From assembly GCA_017654735.1 (NCBI GenBank), contig JADPYG010000004.1:310001-374000 (forward strand): 64,000 nt of DNA, given 5' to 3'. Below, piece by piece: positions 11,019-22,113 of the stretch. The notes beneath the pieces are model-generated. The model worked only from the letters and a program-made list of their open reading frames with translations. It did not search any database and was not told where the DNA came from. The stretch comes from Vishniacozyma victoriae (Eukaryota; Basidiomycota; Tremellomycetes; Tremellales; Bulleribasidiaceae). Every line of letters starts with the position of its first letter. Within the stretch, counting starts at the first letter, position 1. The position numbers and the translations under genes are program-made.

Positions 11019-12188
11019 TTAAGCCTTCTCGGGCACCTCGATCAACTCGACACCTCCTGCAAGATAATACCACTGATCAAACTGAGAAGGCTTGGGCTGA
11101 GCGGGCAACTCATTCGATCCGATAGGAATATCGAAAGACTCAGTGGCCGAACTCGAGGAGACATAAGAGCCCTGGATGTTGGATTGGGAGGTCTGGTTGT
11201 AGTTGATCGAGTTGGAATCGACCTTGCCGTTGACAAGGTCAGACCAGAACCCGTGTGATTCCTCGATGGTATGCTCCGTAAACGAGGCGTTTTGATACCA
11301 ATGACCGACAATGGGAATGGGTTCGTCACCTCTTGCGACCTTGTAGTAGGTCCACCAATCTCGGTAGGCCTCAAGGACGCCAGGACGGTACTTTTCAACA
11401 TCCTGGAAATCTGGCTTGTCAACTTGATCCTTATGGCAATGAGGGACATACCGTCGATCAGAGGTGCCAAGGGGTCATTAACATCGATAGCGAGGACTTT
11501 CCAGTCGGTCTCTCCTCCCTTATCTGTCAGCCATTGAACGATTCCCGGCTCAGACGACTTACATCGTTCACAGCCAAAGCCCCCAGGATCTTGACAGTCT
11601 TGACCTGACCGATGTAGCCCAACTCGCTTCCAATATCAAATAGATCCATAGGATCATTATCCCCATTCTCTCCTGTAAACTCGTGTGGGAAGTTGGGAGA
11701 CTCCCAAGTCTGGGGGATTGAACCGTAGAGGAAGGGGTATGTCTTGTGAGGCCAAACGCTTTCGACGAATCGAGGGGCATCGTTCCTATCATCGTGGAAG
11801 ATTGGGTCTATTGTCAGCTATGGCATTCAGGTCGTGGTCTGGACTTACTCAACGGCTCTTGACGCCTAATTTCGATCTTTGCATCTTCCCACCTGGGTAC
11901 CTCTACGACAAAGTTGACGATTCGCTTGTTGCTTTCGTCAGGGTAAAGAGGTACGTCATGCCAAAATGAGATGGGGTTTCCAGCCTTCTCGAGCCAGACA
12001 CGCCAGTCCTGTTGATGTCAGTCATTATACCCAGATTCGATCGTCGGGTGACTCACTAGGGTATTTCGGGCGCCAACGGTCCTCAAAGACAAGTCGGAAA
12101 CGAAGTTTCCGTCGTTTTCCCTTTTAGCAATAGAAGCGGCATTGACCAAGCCGGCTAGCAGCGTAGATGCGATCAAGGCGGAGAGCAT
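11019..12188 (-). CDS. Secreted family I inorganic pyrophosphatase
   Basis: Hydrolyses pyrophosphate to two phosphates using Mg2+. The core is a typical family I enzyme: WHDVPLYPDE, VVEVPRWEDAKIEI, the signature GDNDPMDLFDIGS with its metal-binding aspartates, KVLAIDVNDPLAP, and a late YYKVARGDEPI. Unusually for a eukaryotic PPase, it starts with a clear signal peptide (MLSALIASTLLAGLVNA) followed by AKRE, which resembles a Kex2-type processing site. After the core (about residue 260) is an extension of roughly 60 residues rich in Ser, Asn and Gln. This points to a secreted or wall-associated enzyme that could scavenge phosphate outside the cell. About five exons; the start is the only ATG giving the signal peptide. 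Cytosolic PPases lack this leader. Confidence 0.87.
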
Positions 12189-12497
12189 AGTGAGATGATA
12201 TGTCGAGGCGCATTTTGCTGTATCGAGCGTTCCTCTTATACGGTAGAATTGGTGAACGTCAAGCGTGATCGAATCCGAAAGTCGAATGCCAAGCCCAAGT
12301 TCGGAGTGATAATTACGTTTTGACGCACGTTCCGCCCACTACCGGCAGATGACTTATCTTTCGGCTGAGAACGTGCATGGTCCTGTCCAGTGAATGGCAA
12401 TAAGAAAGAGCGACATGACATGCATAGCCCATCAATGAGCGGAACTAAAAGTAGTGCCCTGACGCCCGGGGCTTCCTCCGGGTTAACCTATTTCTCT
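12189..12497. other. Intergenic region, no gene seen
   Basis: It lies between the pyrophosphatase start and the end of the next permease on the same strand. No supported feature; a CCCGGGG..CCGGG run near 12463-12483 is noted only. Confidence 0.3.
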
Positions 12498-14469
12498 TTA
12501 CGTAGCAAACCTGAAATCGAGACGTTTATTACCCTCATCATTGGTAGTCCTGAGATACTCGCTCTTCTCCTTAGCACCCATTGCATCCCACTTCTGATCT
12601 CGCCGCGTGTTCACGTTCCGGTAGAAGAAATATGTCATGGGATATAAGATGAGACAGACGCCGCAAATGACGAGCAGCGCAGTGTTTCCCTTAACGTATC
12701 GTGGTGCATCGCTCGCCTGGTAGACGTTCGCACCAATGATTTGGGATAATTGGACGGCCATGTTGTAAAGAGAGGCGGCGACGGTTCGAGTTCGAATAGA
12801 TCCGGCATTGCGCGAACACCATGCGACCTGTACAGCGTGGACGTATGGGTAACCGAGCAGAACAGTGAGAATAGCAAAGTACTGCCAGCCCGAGATGTTC
12901 TTGATGGCGACCAAAGCTATCAGACACGGTGTAATCCACTGATAATCAGTCGATGTCCAATCGGGACAATGTTTTACTTACAACGAACTGGATCATACCA
13001 GTGAACGATCGATTGTCGAATAGCTCGGATATCATGGCGATAAGTATAACGTTGATGATCGATAGAACACCATATGGGACAGCGAGGAGATTGGCTTGGA
13101 TCTTGGAGAATCCAAGCTGCCTGAAAGAGAGCTGAAGGTAATACGATACTGGTGTAACGGGGATCCACATGAGTACACCGATGAGGTATACGGGCCACAG
13201 GTGCCAGTCCATGCAACTCTTGCCGACCATCTTGAGTGTGAGCGGTTGTCGGTTGTGCATGTTTCCCTAATAGTCAGCCCCGCCAAGGTGTTTCTGTCTC
13301 GGCTTACCTTTGTTGGCTCATCTCGAATGACTCGATTAACAATGATCTTGGCTTCTTTGTCGGTGATGTACCCGTTGGGACGGAACTTAGTCTTGGTTTT
13401 TGATGGCGCAGTCGGCATCATCCAGAACGAGGCGACACCGATGATGAGGGTGAACAGTCCCTCAAGCAAGAACATCCATCGCCATCCAGCATACCCTAAG
13501 ACTCCTCGCATCTGTAAAAGACCAGCCCCGAGGAAGGAAGTTACGATGTCGGTGAAAGGGTTGATGGTGTAGAAGATAGCGAGACGGATAGGCAGGTCGT
13601 ACTTGTTGTACCAATACGACAAGTATAAAACGTTATCGGGAATGAAACCACCTTGGAACGCCGCACTGTCATCAGCGACTAGCTCTAGATGGGCAACTTA
13701 CATGAGGAAACGAGTAGCGAAGAAGAACGAACGACCGTTCAGCCAGAACTGAGCACCGGAGAGGATACTGAAAATGCAGACTTGCGTGGGAATCCAAACG
13801 TCGGGACCCAGTCGCTTTGATACCAGTTGAGAGGGGAGCTCGGCAAGAAGAAAACCCAGTTTTGACAAAGTGTTTCCCAAGTTGTAGTCCGCTTGAGTGA
13901 GACCCAAGTCTTTCAAGAAGTCATCGGCGGTAGCGGCTTTGATGTTGTTTCTATCGATATCTAGTGCAAGTCAGCGGAGGTTAATATGTTTAAGAGACAG
14001 AGAAGAACTCACCAAGTGCAAAGAACATCACACAGACCCAAGTCAACACCTTCCAATCCACCTTCCTGAGCGCCTTGGCCTCCTCTCTCCATGTCCATCT
14101 GAACGTAGGATCAAAAGCTTCGATGTTCTCCCAATCATGCCTTGGTTGGTAATGTTCCGCTTGTTCCGTATCGTATACTGAAGGCTGAGTCGCAATATCA
14201 TCCAGCAGCTCAGTGTCGCGGTGCTTCCTTCTGAGAGAAAAGAAGCTGACTACAGCATCGGTGACTGGGCCACGTCTGGTTGGGTAGGCATTAGGGCGTG
14301 AAGCAAGAGTGGAGCTGTGGGAAATCTCGGATCCTGCTTTTTCGTTGATTGGGTCGGTCGGGGTAATTCGTCCAGAAGACAGCTCTTCGGACGACGGGGA
14401 ATCACGAGCAGGATGAGCAGACATGATGAGCGTAGAGTGATGCATTCCAAAACTTTCTTGATTAGCCAT
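12498..14469 (-). CDS. MFS permease, Dal5 family (full-length paralogue)
   Basis: Full-length counterpart of the permease at 3356-5360, in opposite orientation about 7 kb away. About seven exons. The N-terminal ~110 residues are hydrophilic and include [18 protein letters not shown] and [12 protein letters not shown]. The first membrane segment ([13 protein letters not shown]) is followed by [10 protein letters not shown] and [18 protein letters not shown]. The complete segment 2 and 2-3 loop ([16 protein letters not shown]) are present here, unlike in the paralogue. The C-terminus is [21 protein letters not shown]. Start 14469 is the first in-frame ATG; a second Met about 17 codons in is an alternative. 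The substrate is an unknown organic anion or related solute. Confidence 0.87.
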
Positions 14470-14957
14470 ATATACATTTCATCATAGGCCATGACGGTCA
14501 TTATCAGAAGGTGAGTACAACTGATGCCATTCTATCAGCATATCACGACACCTGAAATTGGCAAGAGCACGTTCAGTATGTGGTTAGCCTGTGCGACGCT
14601 AAACTACATATGGCGTGCGAGATCAAAGTTGGATAACCGAAAATAGCTTTTGGCCGGGATTTTACCCGGCATGATTTGGCTTGGCGCCACATTATCCTGT
14701 CACACCATCAGTGCTTTTGCATACTTACGAAGCTTGAATATGCGTGTCGGGAGAGGCTACATCCTCGGTAAGCAATCGTCGCACAGATCTCAAGATCACT
14801 GCCGTTCGATTCGGTTGGTGTCGTCATCTTGCGGTGACAAAACATCCACAGTGTCTCCTTGAAGTGCAAACTTTCTGAAGGTGAAACGTGTCCTCGCATG
14901 TCCAAAGTTGCACGAAACGTTGTATTCATCCCATAGCTACATATAGCGAACGTCTGT
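14470..14957. other. Intergenic region with palindrome
   Basis: Upstream of the permease and downstream of the OPT gene. The only structure seen is the GCCGGG/CCCGGC inverted repeat at 14653-14670. Confidence 0.4.
14653..14670. promoter_or_regulatory. Inverted repeat GCCGGG-N6-CCCGGC
   Basis: A perfect 6-base inverted repeat with a 6-base AT-rich spacer, about 185 bases upstream of the permease ATG at 14469. It is probably a regulator site. Confidence 0.4.
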
Positions 14958-17903
14958 TCAGCTGAAAGAATTGGTATTCGGGTCAGGTCCAAAGTATCCC
15001 TTCTCCGGAATCTCGAACCTCACACAAGCTTCCCCCTCACATCCCTGGTAAACAACATCGTTACCCCACCATTCGATCGACAAGCCCCCTTTGGGAATCT
15101 GCAAACAGAAGAAGATCACCAAAGCAGCGAGCGCAATTCCAGCAGGAAAGGCAGCAGCGATAACGTAGTTGTATTTGGCCCAAAAAGCCATGTACCTTTT
15201 TCGGATAAATTGGAAGGAGAACCAGGCGACCATTACGTTCGGCCAGTAGTAGCTGAAGTTGTAAGGACTTCCCCAGTTGCTCGGACCTGCGCAAATCATC
15301 ACTGGATGAAGTTGTCGTAGCCACTCTTTCCTGGGAAACTTTCTACGCAATAGGTAAATCACTGAAAATCAGTCATAATCAGAACTTCTCGGGGAACACT
15401 TACCGATAGGGATCATAACTCCGACGGGGAATCCCAGCAGCAATAGATTGTATCGCTTCCCAGCGCCGAAGAGGTGCTTTGGACCTAAAGTACCCCAGAA
15501 GACAGCTCCAGTGAAAAAGGTTGTTTGACCGGGGCAGATGAACCGGAAAGCGGCGTCTTTGGTGCAGACGTTTGGGAATGACATCTGGAAGTTGAAGATC
15601 GATGCGGCGACGAAGGTATTGACCAACGTTGCTACGATCTGGCAGACAAAGGTATGTCGAGGAGGGATTTTGATGTAGTGAGCAAGCTTGAGATCATTGC
15701 AAAATGCAAGAGCTTGGTACATTGAGATATATCCGTAAGACTGCATCATCAGCTTCATGCCAAAATCATTCACGAGCACTGACCTTAAAGAACATCAAGG
15801 CGACTCCGTTACCACCCGAGAAAGCACCACCGATGAACTGGGCCAAGACTTGGAGGGGAATGGCGATACCAGTAACAGCCTGGACATAACCACAAGGCAA
15901 GATGGCGATGAGCGGCATGATAATCCCGTAAAGCACTACGACAGGAGACGTGTTTGTCGGCCAAGCACCGATACTGGTCATCCCAATAGCCATGGCGATG
16001 ACGAGTAGGACTGCGAACCACCATTCCGGAACTTCGGGATAGGCTTTCATAAGTCGGACGTGGACATCTTCGCTTAAATCGTCTTCATCGTCTTCGACGA
16101 CCACTGCGTTTCGCTTGAAAGCTTTTCGAAAGCCTTTCATGGCGGAGCGGACACCCATTGCCATATCATGTCGATGGAACATGAGTACGTATGTGAGAGC
16201 TGGAGATCAGTATACGTCATACTCACCGGCGTATGAACTCACTGGCAGCATACATGGCGAAGTACCAGATCAGGTAGGTAATGAAACCCGCCGACATCCA
16301 AGGCTCAGAGTATTCTTGATACTTAACCGCATCGAAAAGACTTTCATCATTCAGAATCCTCGAAACGTTGTAAGTCGAGCCGGTGTTGTCGAAAGTATGG
16401 TTATCGTTAATCGGCAAATATGAAGTATTCCAAGAGTTGCTATAGTAGAAGGCGATCGTCATGAAAGTACCAATGACAATCCCGATAAATTGACTGATTA
16501 TCGAGAAAGTCGGTACGGTCAATGGGACTAGCCAGGGTGTCAAGTTGTTCCAATCGAATGTCGGCCAAGGGTTAAGACCTACGCCATTGACGAAACCGGT
16601 GACGTTGTTGAGAGGTCCGTTGTTGGGTGCGATCCACGACATCCAGCTGAATAGTGATAGTGCTTGGAAGATGTATCCGGGGAAGAAGTACCATCTATTC
16701 ATCAGCTACTAGACAGTGATTCCCAGAGTTGACTCACATGAACATAGCGCCGCAAGCTAGCAAGAAGACCTGTTCTCGAGATCGTTTGTACACCCATCCA
16801 AATGGACCTTTCACCGGCTCATTCCTCTCGGTATGGAAAGCCTTGTTCAAGGCAACGGTAGCTAGCGAAGATGGCCAAAGTGCCGAACTGGGGTATACGA
16901 TAAATCGCCTAGCTAGACCAGCTAGACCATAACCACAAAAGTTGATTCCCATAGTAGCGAGCAATTGGTATCCGAAGTCCTTTGCCCATGCCTGACCGAA
17001 GTATTGCGGCAGCGCTTGCGTAGGGATAAGGAAGGCGGTGTAAGGATAGGCGAAAGATACCGATGCCATGATGGTGATGAGCATGTGTTCTTTAGGAGAA
17101 AATTTGCCAGGATTGAGTGTAAAGGTCTGGCCGAATATGGTGAATCTCCGAGTGGGTAGGATACGTTCAAGTAGTCTACCACATGGGTCTGATGAGTAAG
17201 CGCAACTCAGTTTTGAGTGTATCCAAACTCACAAGCGACCATTTGGGCTACGTTAGGACCGATGGAAATGGCCGGCTGCCTCACCAAGAACAAAGTATCA
17301 ACAAATGATCCGATACCCGAAAACACAATTCCAATCACCCAAACTCGAAACGTCAAAGAAGGGATACTGGGATCATCGGTCGGATCGACGTTTGCCCGGA
17401 CTTCTTGGTATGGCGAGTTCTCGGTCGACAAGATAGCTTCCATCTTCATCTCTCTTACGAGGTCTGGGTATTTCGACGGGTTCTGGAGGACATCCGGATT
17501 ATCGAGGAATGTGCCGATGCGCTCTAGGGCATGCCCGGGGAAGTTTTGATCGTATCGATGCATAAGTCGCACTTGCTTGATGATCTAGATTGTCAGATGT
17601 TGACCGTATGGCCTCGGAAACGTACCTTGACACATCGTTCCACGCTCATTGTTCCAAGCTTCCGTTCCAGCTCGAGAAGCTCGTCTTCGGCAAGCTGTAA
17701 TTCTCTACGACATAAGCATGACTTGACGCTGATAGGACTTACGCTTTCGTGGCAACATCTGCATTGTCCTCTCCCACATTATCGAGAACGACTACCCCAT
17801 CGTCCGCTGGATAAGCGATATCCTTCTCGGCGTATTTCTCGACTGGAACCTCATCGGAGGTAGGTGGTCGCCTCGCAATATCGATGGAGTCATCCTTGTT
17901 CAT
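14958..17903 (-). CDS. OPT-family oligopeptide transporter
   Basis: Proton-coupled importer of tetra/pentapeptides or related metal chelates at the plasma membrane. About nine exons give roughly 850 residues, the usual OPT length. The N-terminal ~130 residues are acidic and cytosolic. Then come RVWVIGIVFSGIGSFVDTLF, VRQPAISIGPNVAQMVA, the OPT landmark LNPGKFSPKEH, and many membrane segments. FWGTLGPKHLFGAGKRYN matches the GT-GP-x-x-F-x-G block, and CAGPSNWGSPYNFSYYWPN lies near the C-terminus. The ATG at 17903 is the first in frame and leads straight into the acidic tail (NKDDSIDIARRPP). It is divergent from the permease at 18349 with 445 bases between them, including an inverted repeat at 18213-18263. 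Confidence 0.92.
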
Positions 17904-18348
17904 CGTGATTGATCACGCTGAAGGTAAGTGATCAATGAGATGGTGGGGAATATTCTTTATATAATTAGGAATGAGTCAGAAAGTTCTCCGAGTCGATAAT
18001 GGTATAAATATACCTGGCTGCCCGGGATGACTCGCCGAAGGATAAGGCCTTGCGAGCTCCATCCCGAGAAGCACGCGGTACCAGCCTTCAGATAGCCTAG
18101 CCCACTAGCGACTAGGGCGACTCCCTGTCCCCACCCTTACCCAGACCGAGTGATTGATAAGTGAGGTAGACCTGTTTAAATAGCCGAGAAGACGGCGAAA
18201 AGAAGGTGGGGTCATCGGCCTAATCCGGCAACCTCGGCGCCTAACTCCATTAGGCCTCCGATGTTATCAGAGATTGACTATTGGCTTGAAAAGTTAGATC
18301 ACTCTGAATGCAGAATACATATCAGTCGCCCGAAGACCTCGTTACCTG
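17904..18348. other. Divergent promoter region (OPT / MFS)
   Basis: No gene. It carries several CCTAA-containing elements and the inverted repeat at 18213-18263, and may control both transporters. Confidence 0.45.
18213..18263. promoter_or_regulatory. Inverted repeat CATC-GGCCTAAT ... ATTAGGCC-N3-GATG
   Basis: Twelve bases on the left (CATCGGCCTAAT) are matched in inverted form on the right (ATTAGGCC, three bases, GATG), with 24 bases between the 8-base arms. It is central in the divergent promoter of two transporters. It could bind a dimeric regulator or form a cruciform. Confidence 0.4.
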
Positions 18349-20476
18349 ATGGATCATGGGCAGACAAGATCGTTCCACAGCAGCAGACATGACAGCTCAG
18401 ATTTGCTCGGTCCCGAGCTCGAATACCCAGAAGTGGATGAGCACCTCTTTGAAAAGCGGAGAGAGACCAGATTCTTGCTCAAGCTAGATGTGTGCCTCAT
18501 GTCATGGGCGTGGCTGGCATACTTGATCAAAGTGGGTCTTTACAGACTGAGCTCTTGTGTACTCGCTGATACCCAAGCAAATAGACTCGTCCAATTACAA
18601 GACCGCGTATGCATCCGGGATGAAGGAGGACGTGAGTAAACAGGATGGGACCAAGTGAGACTTGGCTGACCTGGCAGATGAGTTTCCAGGGCAACCAGCT
18701 CAACTATCTCGATACCCTGTTTCGGATAGGATATGCCATTTTCTTAATAGTGAGTTGCTCCTTGCCTTCGCTTTGGTTGAGAGTGAGCTGAGCCGCAGCC
18801 GTCTCAACTGATATTGACCTCTGTTCGACCGAAATTCTGGCTTCCACCACTGGAGCTCGCCTGGGGAGCTCTCACCGGTGAGAAAACATTCTCAAATATC
18901 GAAGCTGTAGCTTATGTGTAGGTCTCATGGCAGTCAGTCGCTCCATCGAAGGGATGTATGCTCTGCGCTTCTTCATTGGCGTGTTTGAAGCGAGCTCCTA
19001 TCCCGGTATCGTCACTATCCTCTGCAACTGGTAGTAGGTCTAGTCTATCGGTATTGCCGTATGAATTGACCAAGAAGCACTCCCTCCGAGCTAGCAACAA
19101 GGGTGGCTATATTCAGTAGCTCATACCCCGCTGCTTCGATGTTTGTCTCCTTCATGCAGGTCGCCATACACGAGACTCTGGATGGATCATACGGAATAGC
19201 CGGATGGAGATGGCTGTGAGTTTTTCCACAGCTATCAATTCGACTGCTGACGGCTAGCTTCATCTTCAACGCCGTCATGACTGTTGTAGTGGCAGCAGCT
19301 GGATTCTTCCTGGTCAGTCCCATGACCGAAGCTATAAATACTCGCTGACCACTCAGATCCCTGACGCTCCCGGTATGGCCAAGGTCTTTTGGATGTCGGG
19401 CGAAGATGATCGTATTTCCCGATGGCGTCTTGATCGTGTCAAGAAGCTGCCTCCTACTGTAAGTGTTCAAAAGAGCTATAACGTCGGTTGACTAGCAGAA
19501 ATTATCCTGGAGGAGCGTGAAACGGACTTTCAAGGGTTGGCAGCTGTACATCTTTACCATCTCCTACGCCTTCTGGTCATGGGCTACAAACTCGAACACA
19601 TGGATAATCCTCTTTTTAGTGCGTTCGCTCTATGCATTCCGCAGGCTGATACTCACAAATCAGAAGGATGTGAAGAACCCAGATGGAAGCTTACGTTTTT
19701 CAGTATCGGAAATCAATGCTATCCCGATTGGGGGATACGCGTTACAGCTTATCGCTATGTTGACTTTCGCATGGCTCAGTTCCAGGACCGGTAAGCGGGC
19801 TACGTGGATCGTTGCGCAGATGGTGAGTACTTGCCCAGGATAGGAAATCAGGCGTTGATGTCTTAGGTCATTACGCTTGTTGGGTGTATTATACTATCTA
19901 TATGGCCGGCGTCGTTTGTGGTGAAGATGGTTGGATATTTCCTATTATGGCTGAACAATTCTGGGGGACCAATTCTCATCGTAAGTCCCTAATAAGCAGA
20001 TTTCCTCCCGTCCCACTTGATACCCTGCCCATCCCCCTCGTCGGAGCAGACCATTTGACGAAGCACCTGGCCATCCCCACTTCATCGAAAACGCTGGTCC
20101 GCTCCTTGCGTACCTCTCGCTGACGGATAGGCTTGGATGGCAGACTGGTGCCCCTCTCCAGAAGAACGAAATGTGATAGTCGGGGTTGCCGTATCGTTTG
20201 TCTACGCGATTGACTCTTTCGCAAATGGTTCGTGCACCCCTATGTCTTCGCAGTATATGCTCATCCGTAGTCCTGATTTACCCCGCATCAGAAGCGCCCA
20301 ATTACAAAGTCGGATATAAGGCTGCAGCTGGATTTTGTGTCGCGTCTCTCTTGGCGACAGCGGCTTTCAAGTACAAAGATCGACAACTACGACAACGTCA
20401 GCAGAACGTGGATGTCATACAAGAAGAGACGCGGGAGGAAGCCGCTGCTCGCTCTGATGTTGAGCATGAAAAGTGA
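18349..20476 (+). CDS. MFS permease, Dal5 family (pantothenate/allantoate type)
   Basis: About ten exons give roughly 500 residues. The N-terminal cytosolic stretch ends in RFLLKLDVCLMSWAWLAYLIK, the first membrane segment. Then come QIDSSNYKTAYASGMKEDMSF, the segment-2 block ending PSQLILTSVRP, and EGMYALRFFIGVFEASSYPG. WYTPSELATRVAIFSSSYPAA and GIAGWRWLFIFNAV follow. Late segments include SFVYAIDSFANVLIYPASEAPNYKVGY, typical of the pantothenate/biotin/allantoate branch. The ATG at 18349 is the first in frame. It is divergent from the OPT gene and followed 110 bases later by a DUF3669 gene. The solute is uncertain. Confidence 0.83.
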
Positions 20477-20586
20477 ATTGTTTCACTCAACTTCGACTCG
20501 ATTACACGTTGTCGGACCGATACAACATCATTCAACCCAATCTCATCATCAACACAATCATTTTACAATACATGACATTTCGAACA

Positions 20587-21967
20587 ATGGCATCAGAGTC
20601 CAAGGATGAAATCATACGCGCTCTTAGGCAGCAGGTGGCTGAGCTAGAAAAGAGGAACGTAGAATTGGAGAGAAGGATGAAGGAAAAGGAGACATCAACA
20701 ACTTCACCCATCTACATTACAGAGGGCAGCTTTGGCAAGATCTCGTCTTATCCCCTTCAAAAATTCGTCTACAAGACTACGATACTAGGTGATAAAGCAA
20801 ATGGGAAGAAGTTGGAGCATGAATTCGATATGTGAGTAAACACCCCCACCTACCACTCCCGCGAAGCAGCCTAAGGTGCACTCAAGGACACTTTACCGTT
20901 CAATCGTCCGAGAGTGACGAACGCGACTTCACTACTTTCTTCTCTCCCTTTGTTTCGTCAGACTATTCTCAATAGTGACTATAGTGATAATGTAGTATAC
21001 GCTAATGAATAGATACTGTGAGGTATACGATACTACGAATACCCCAATTGAGCCCAAATACCCATCCGACGAAGTTGAATTTATCTCTCCGCGTCCACGC
21101 GAACTGTTTGATCCTGTCAGCCGTACCATTCAGCTTCCAGGAAGATCGCATCGCATCCCTTCCTCGTCGTCGTGGGACGTGTTCGACCATCCGACCATGT
21201 CGCTTGACCTCATCCCTTCGGTCCCAAGTCTCGTTGCTCAAGCCTACAAGTCCGAATTCTTTAGTCAAGATCTCGCCCGCAAATCTCTCGACTTTAATAT
21301 TCGGTTGATACGTCTGTATCTCGGTCGAGAACTCCCTACGCAGATTCAAGAGCTTCAGCCAGGACTCCGGTCAGATCTTGCGTTGGACGTTGGGCGATAT
21401 GGCCGGTTATCAACCGCCTTGAGCTTGGAGGGAATAGCTAGGCTTCCGCCCATTGAGGAAGTAGCTTATGCCATGGGGTCGATCCTCGCTCATCTCCATT
21501 TCTGGGTAGGGATTGATGGAATGGATATCGAGCTAGTCTTGGGCGGGGATGGAGATCACGGTCTACAATGCTATGTCCTGGATTACAATCAATGTCAACG
21601 TTGGCTCGTCCCTCAGCCACTCGACCACCTTGGTTCCGGTAAGCTTACCGCTACGGATGGAGAGAGTTTATCGGAAGGGGCTATTCGATTAGCAAGGCGG
21701 ATCGCAAACTGCGAGCACTATTATCCTAAACCCTCGCAGGATCTCTATCACAGATTCAAGGATGGTTACGAGCTCACGGTTTCTAGCCTCGTTGGTGATC
21801 GACAATGGGGTAATGCCTACAAAACCGCGGAACCCGATGAAGCATTCAACACGGACGCCGAAGCTATGATTGCTGCTGGTGAGGCGTTCTTGGCAGAGTA
21901 TGAGAAAGTCGGACGTGAGATCTCTGAGCGAAAGGCGAGGACAGAAGAGCGGAAGGTTGTCGAATAG
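20587..21967 (+). CDS. DUF3669-domain protein A (coiled-coil N-terminus)
   Basis: A protein of unknown function whose C-terminal half matches my recollection of the fungal DUF3669 family: a YAMGSILAHLHF block, then GIDGMDIELVLGGDGD and VLDYNQCQRWL. The N-terminal ~40 residues (MASESKDEIIRALRQQVAEL onward) form a heptad-rich coiled coil, absent from the paralogue at 25232-26555. Three exons, with introns at about 20833-20876 and 20993-21013. ATG 20587 is used; an in-frame ATG 15 bases upstream is possible. The middle contains LIRLYLGR, shared with the paralogue. The tail is charged and helical. DUF3669 domains often occur with zinc fingers, but no Cys/His cluster is visible here. Confidence 0.7.
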
Positions 21968-22113
21968 AGTAGACAGACATGCAGGGACAGTAGTGATACT
22001 ATATTCATCGTAACCCAACACCACCACCAATTATAAACCATCAATCTCACCCTATACACTCTTCACCGAATTACATATACAATCCCGACCTTATTCTCTC
22101 CCACATCTCGAGA

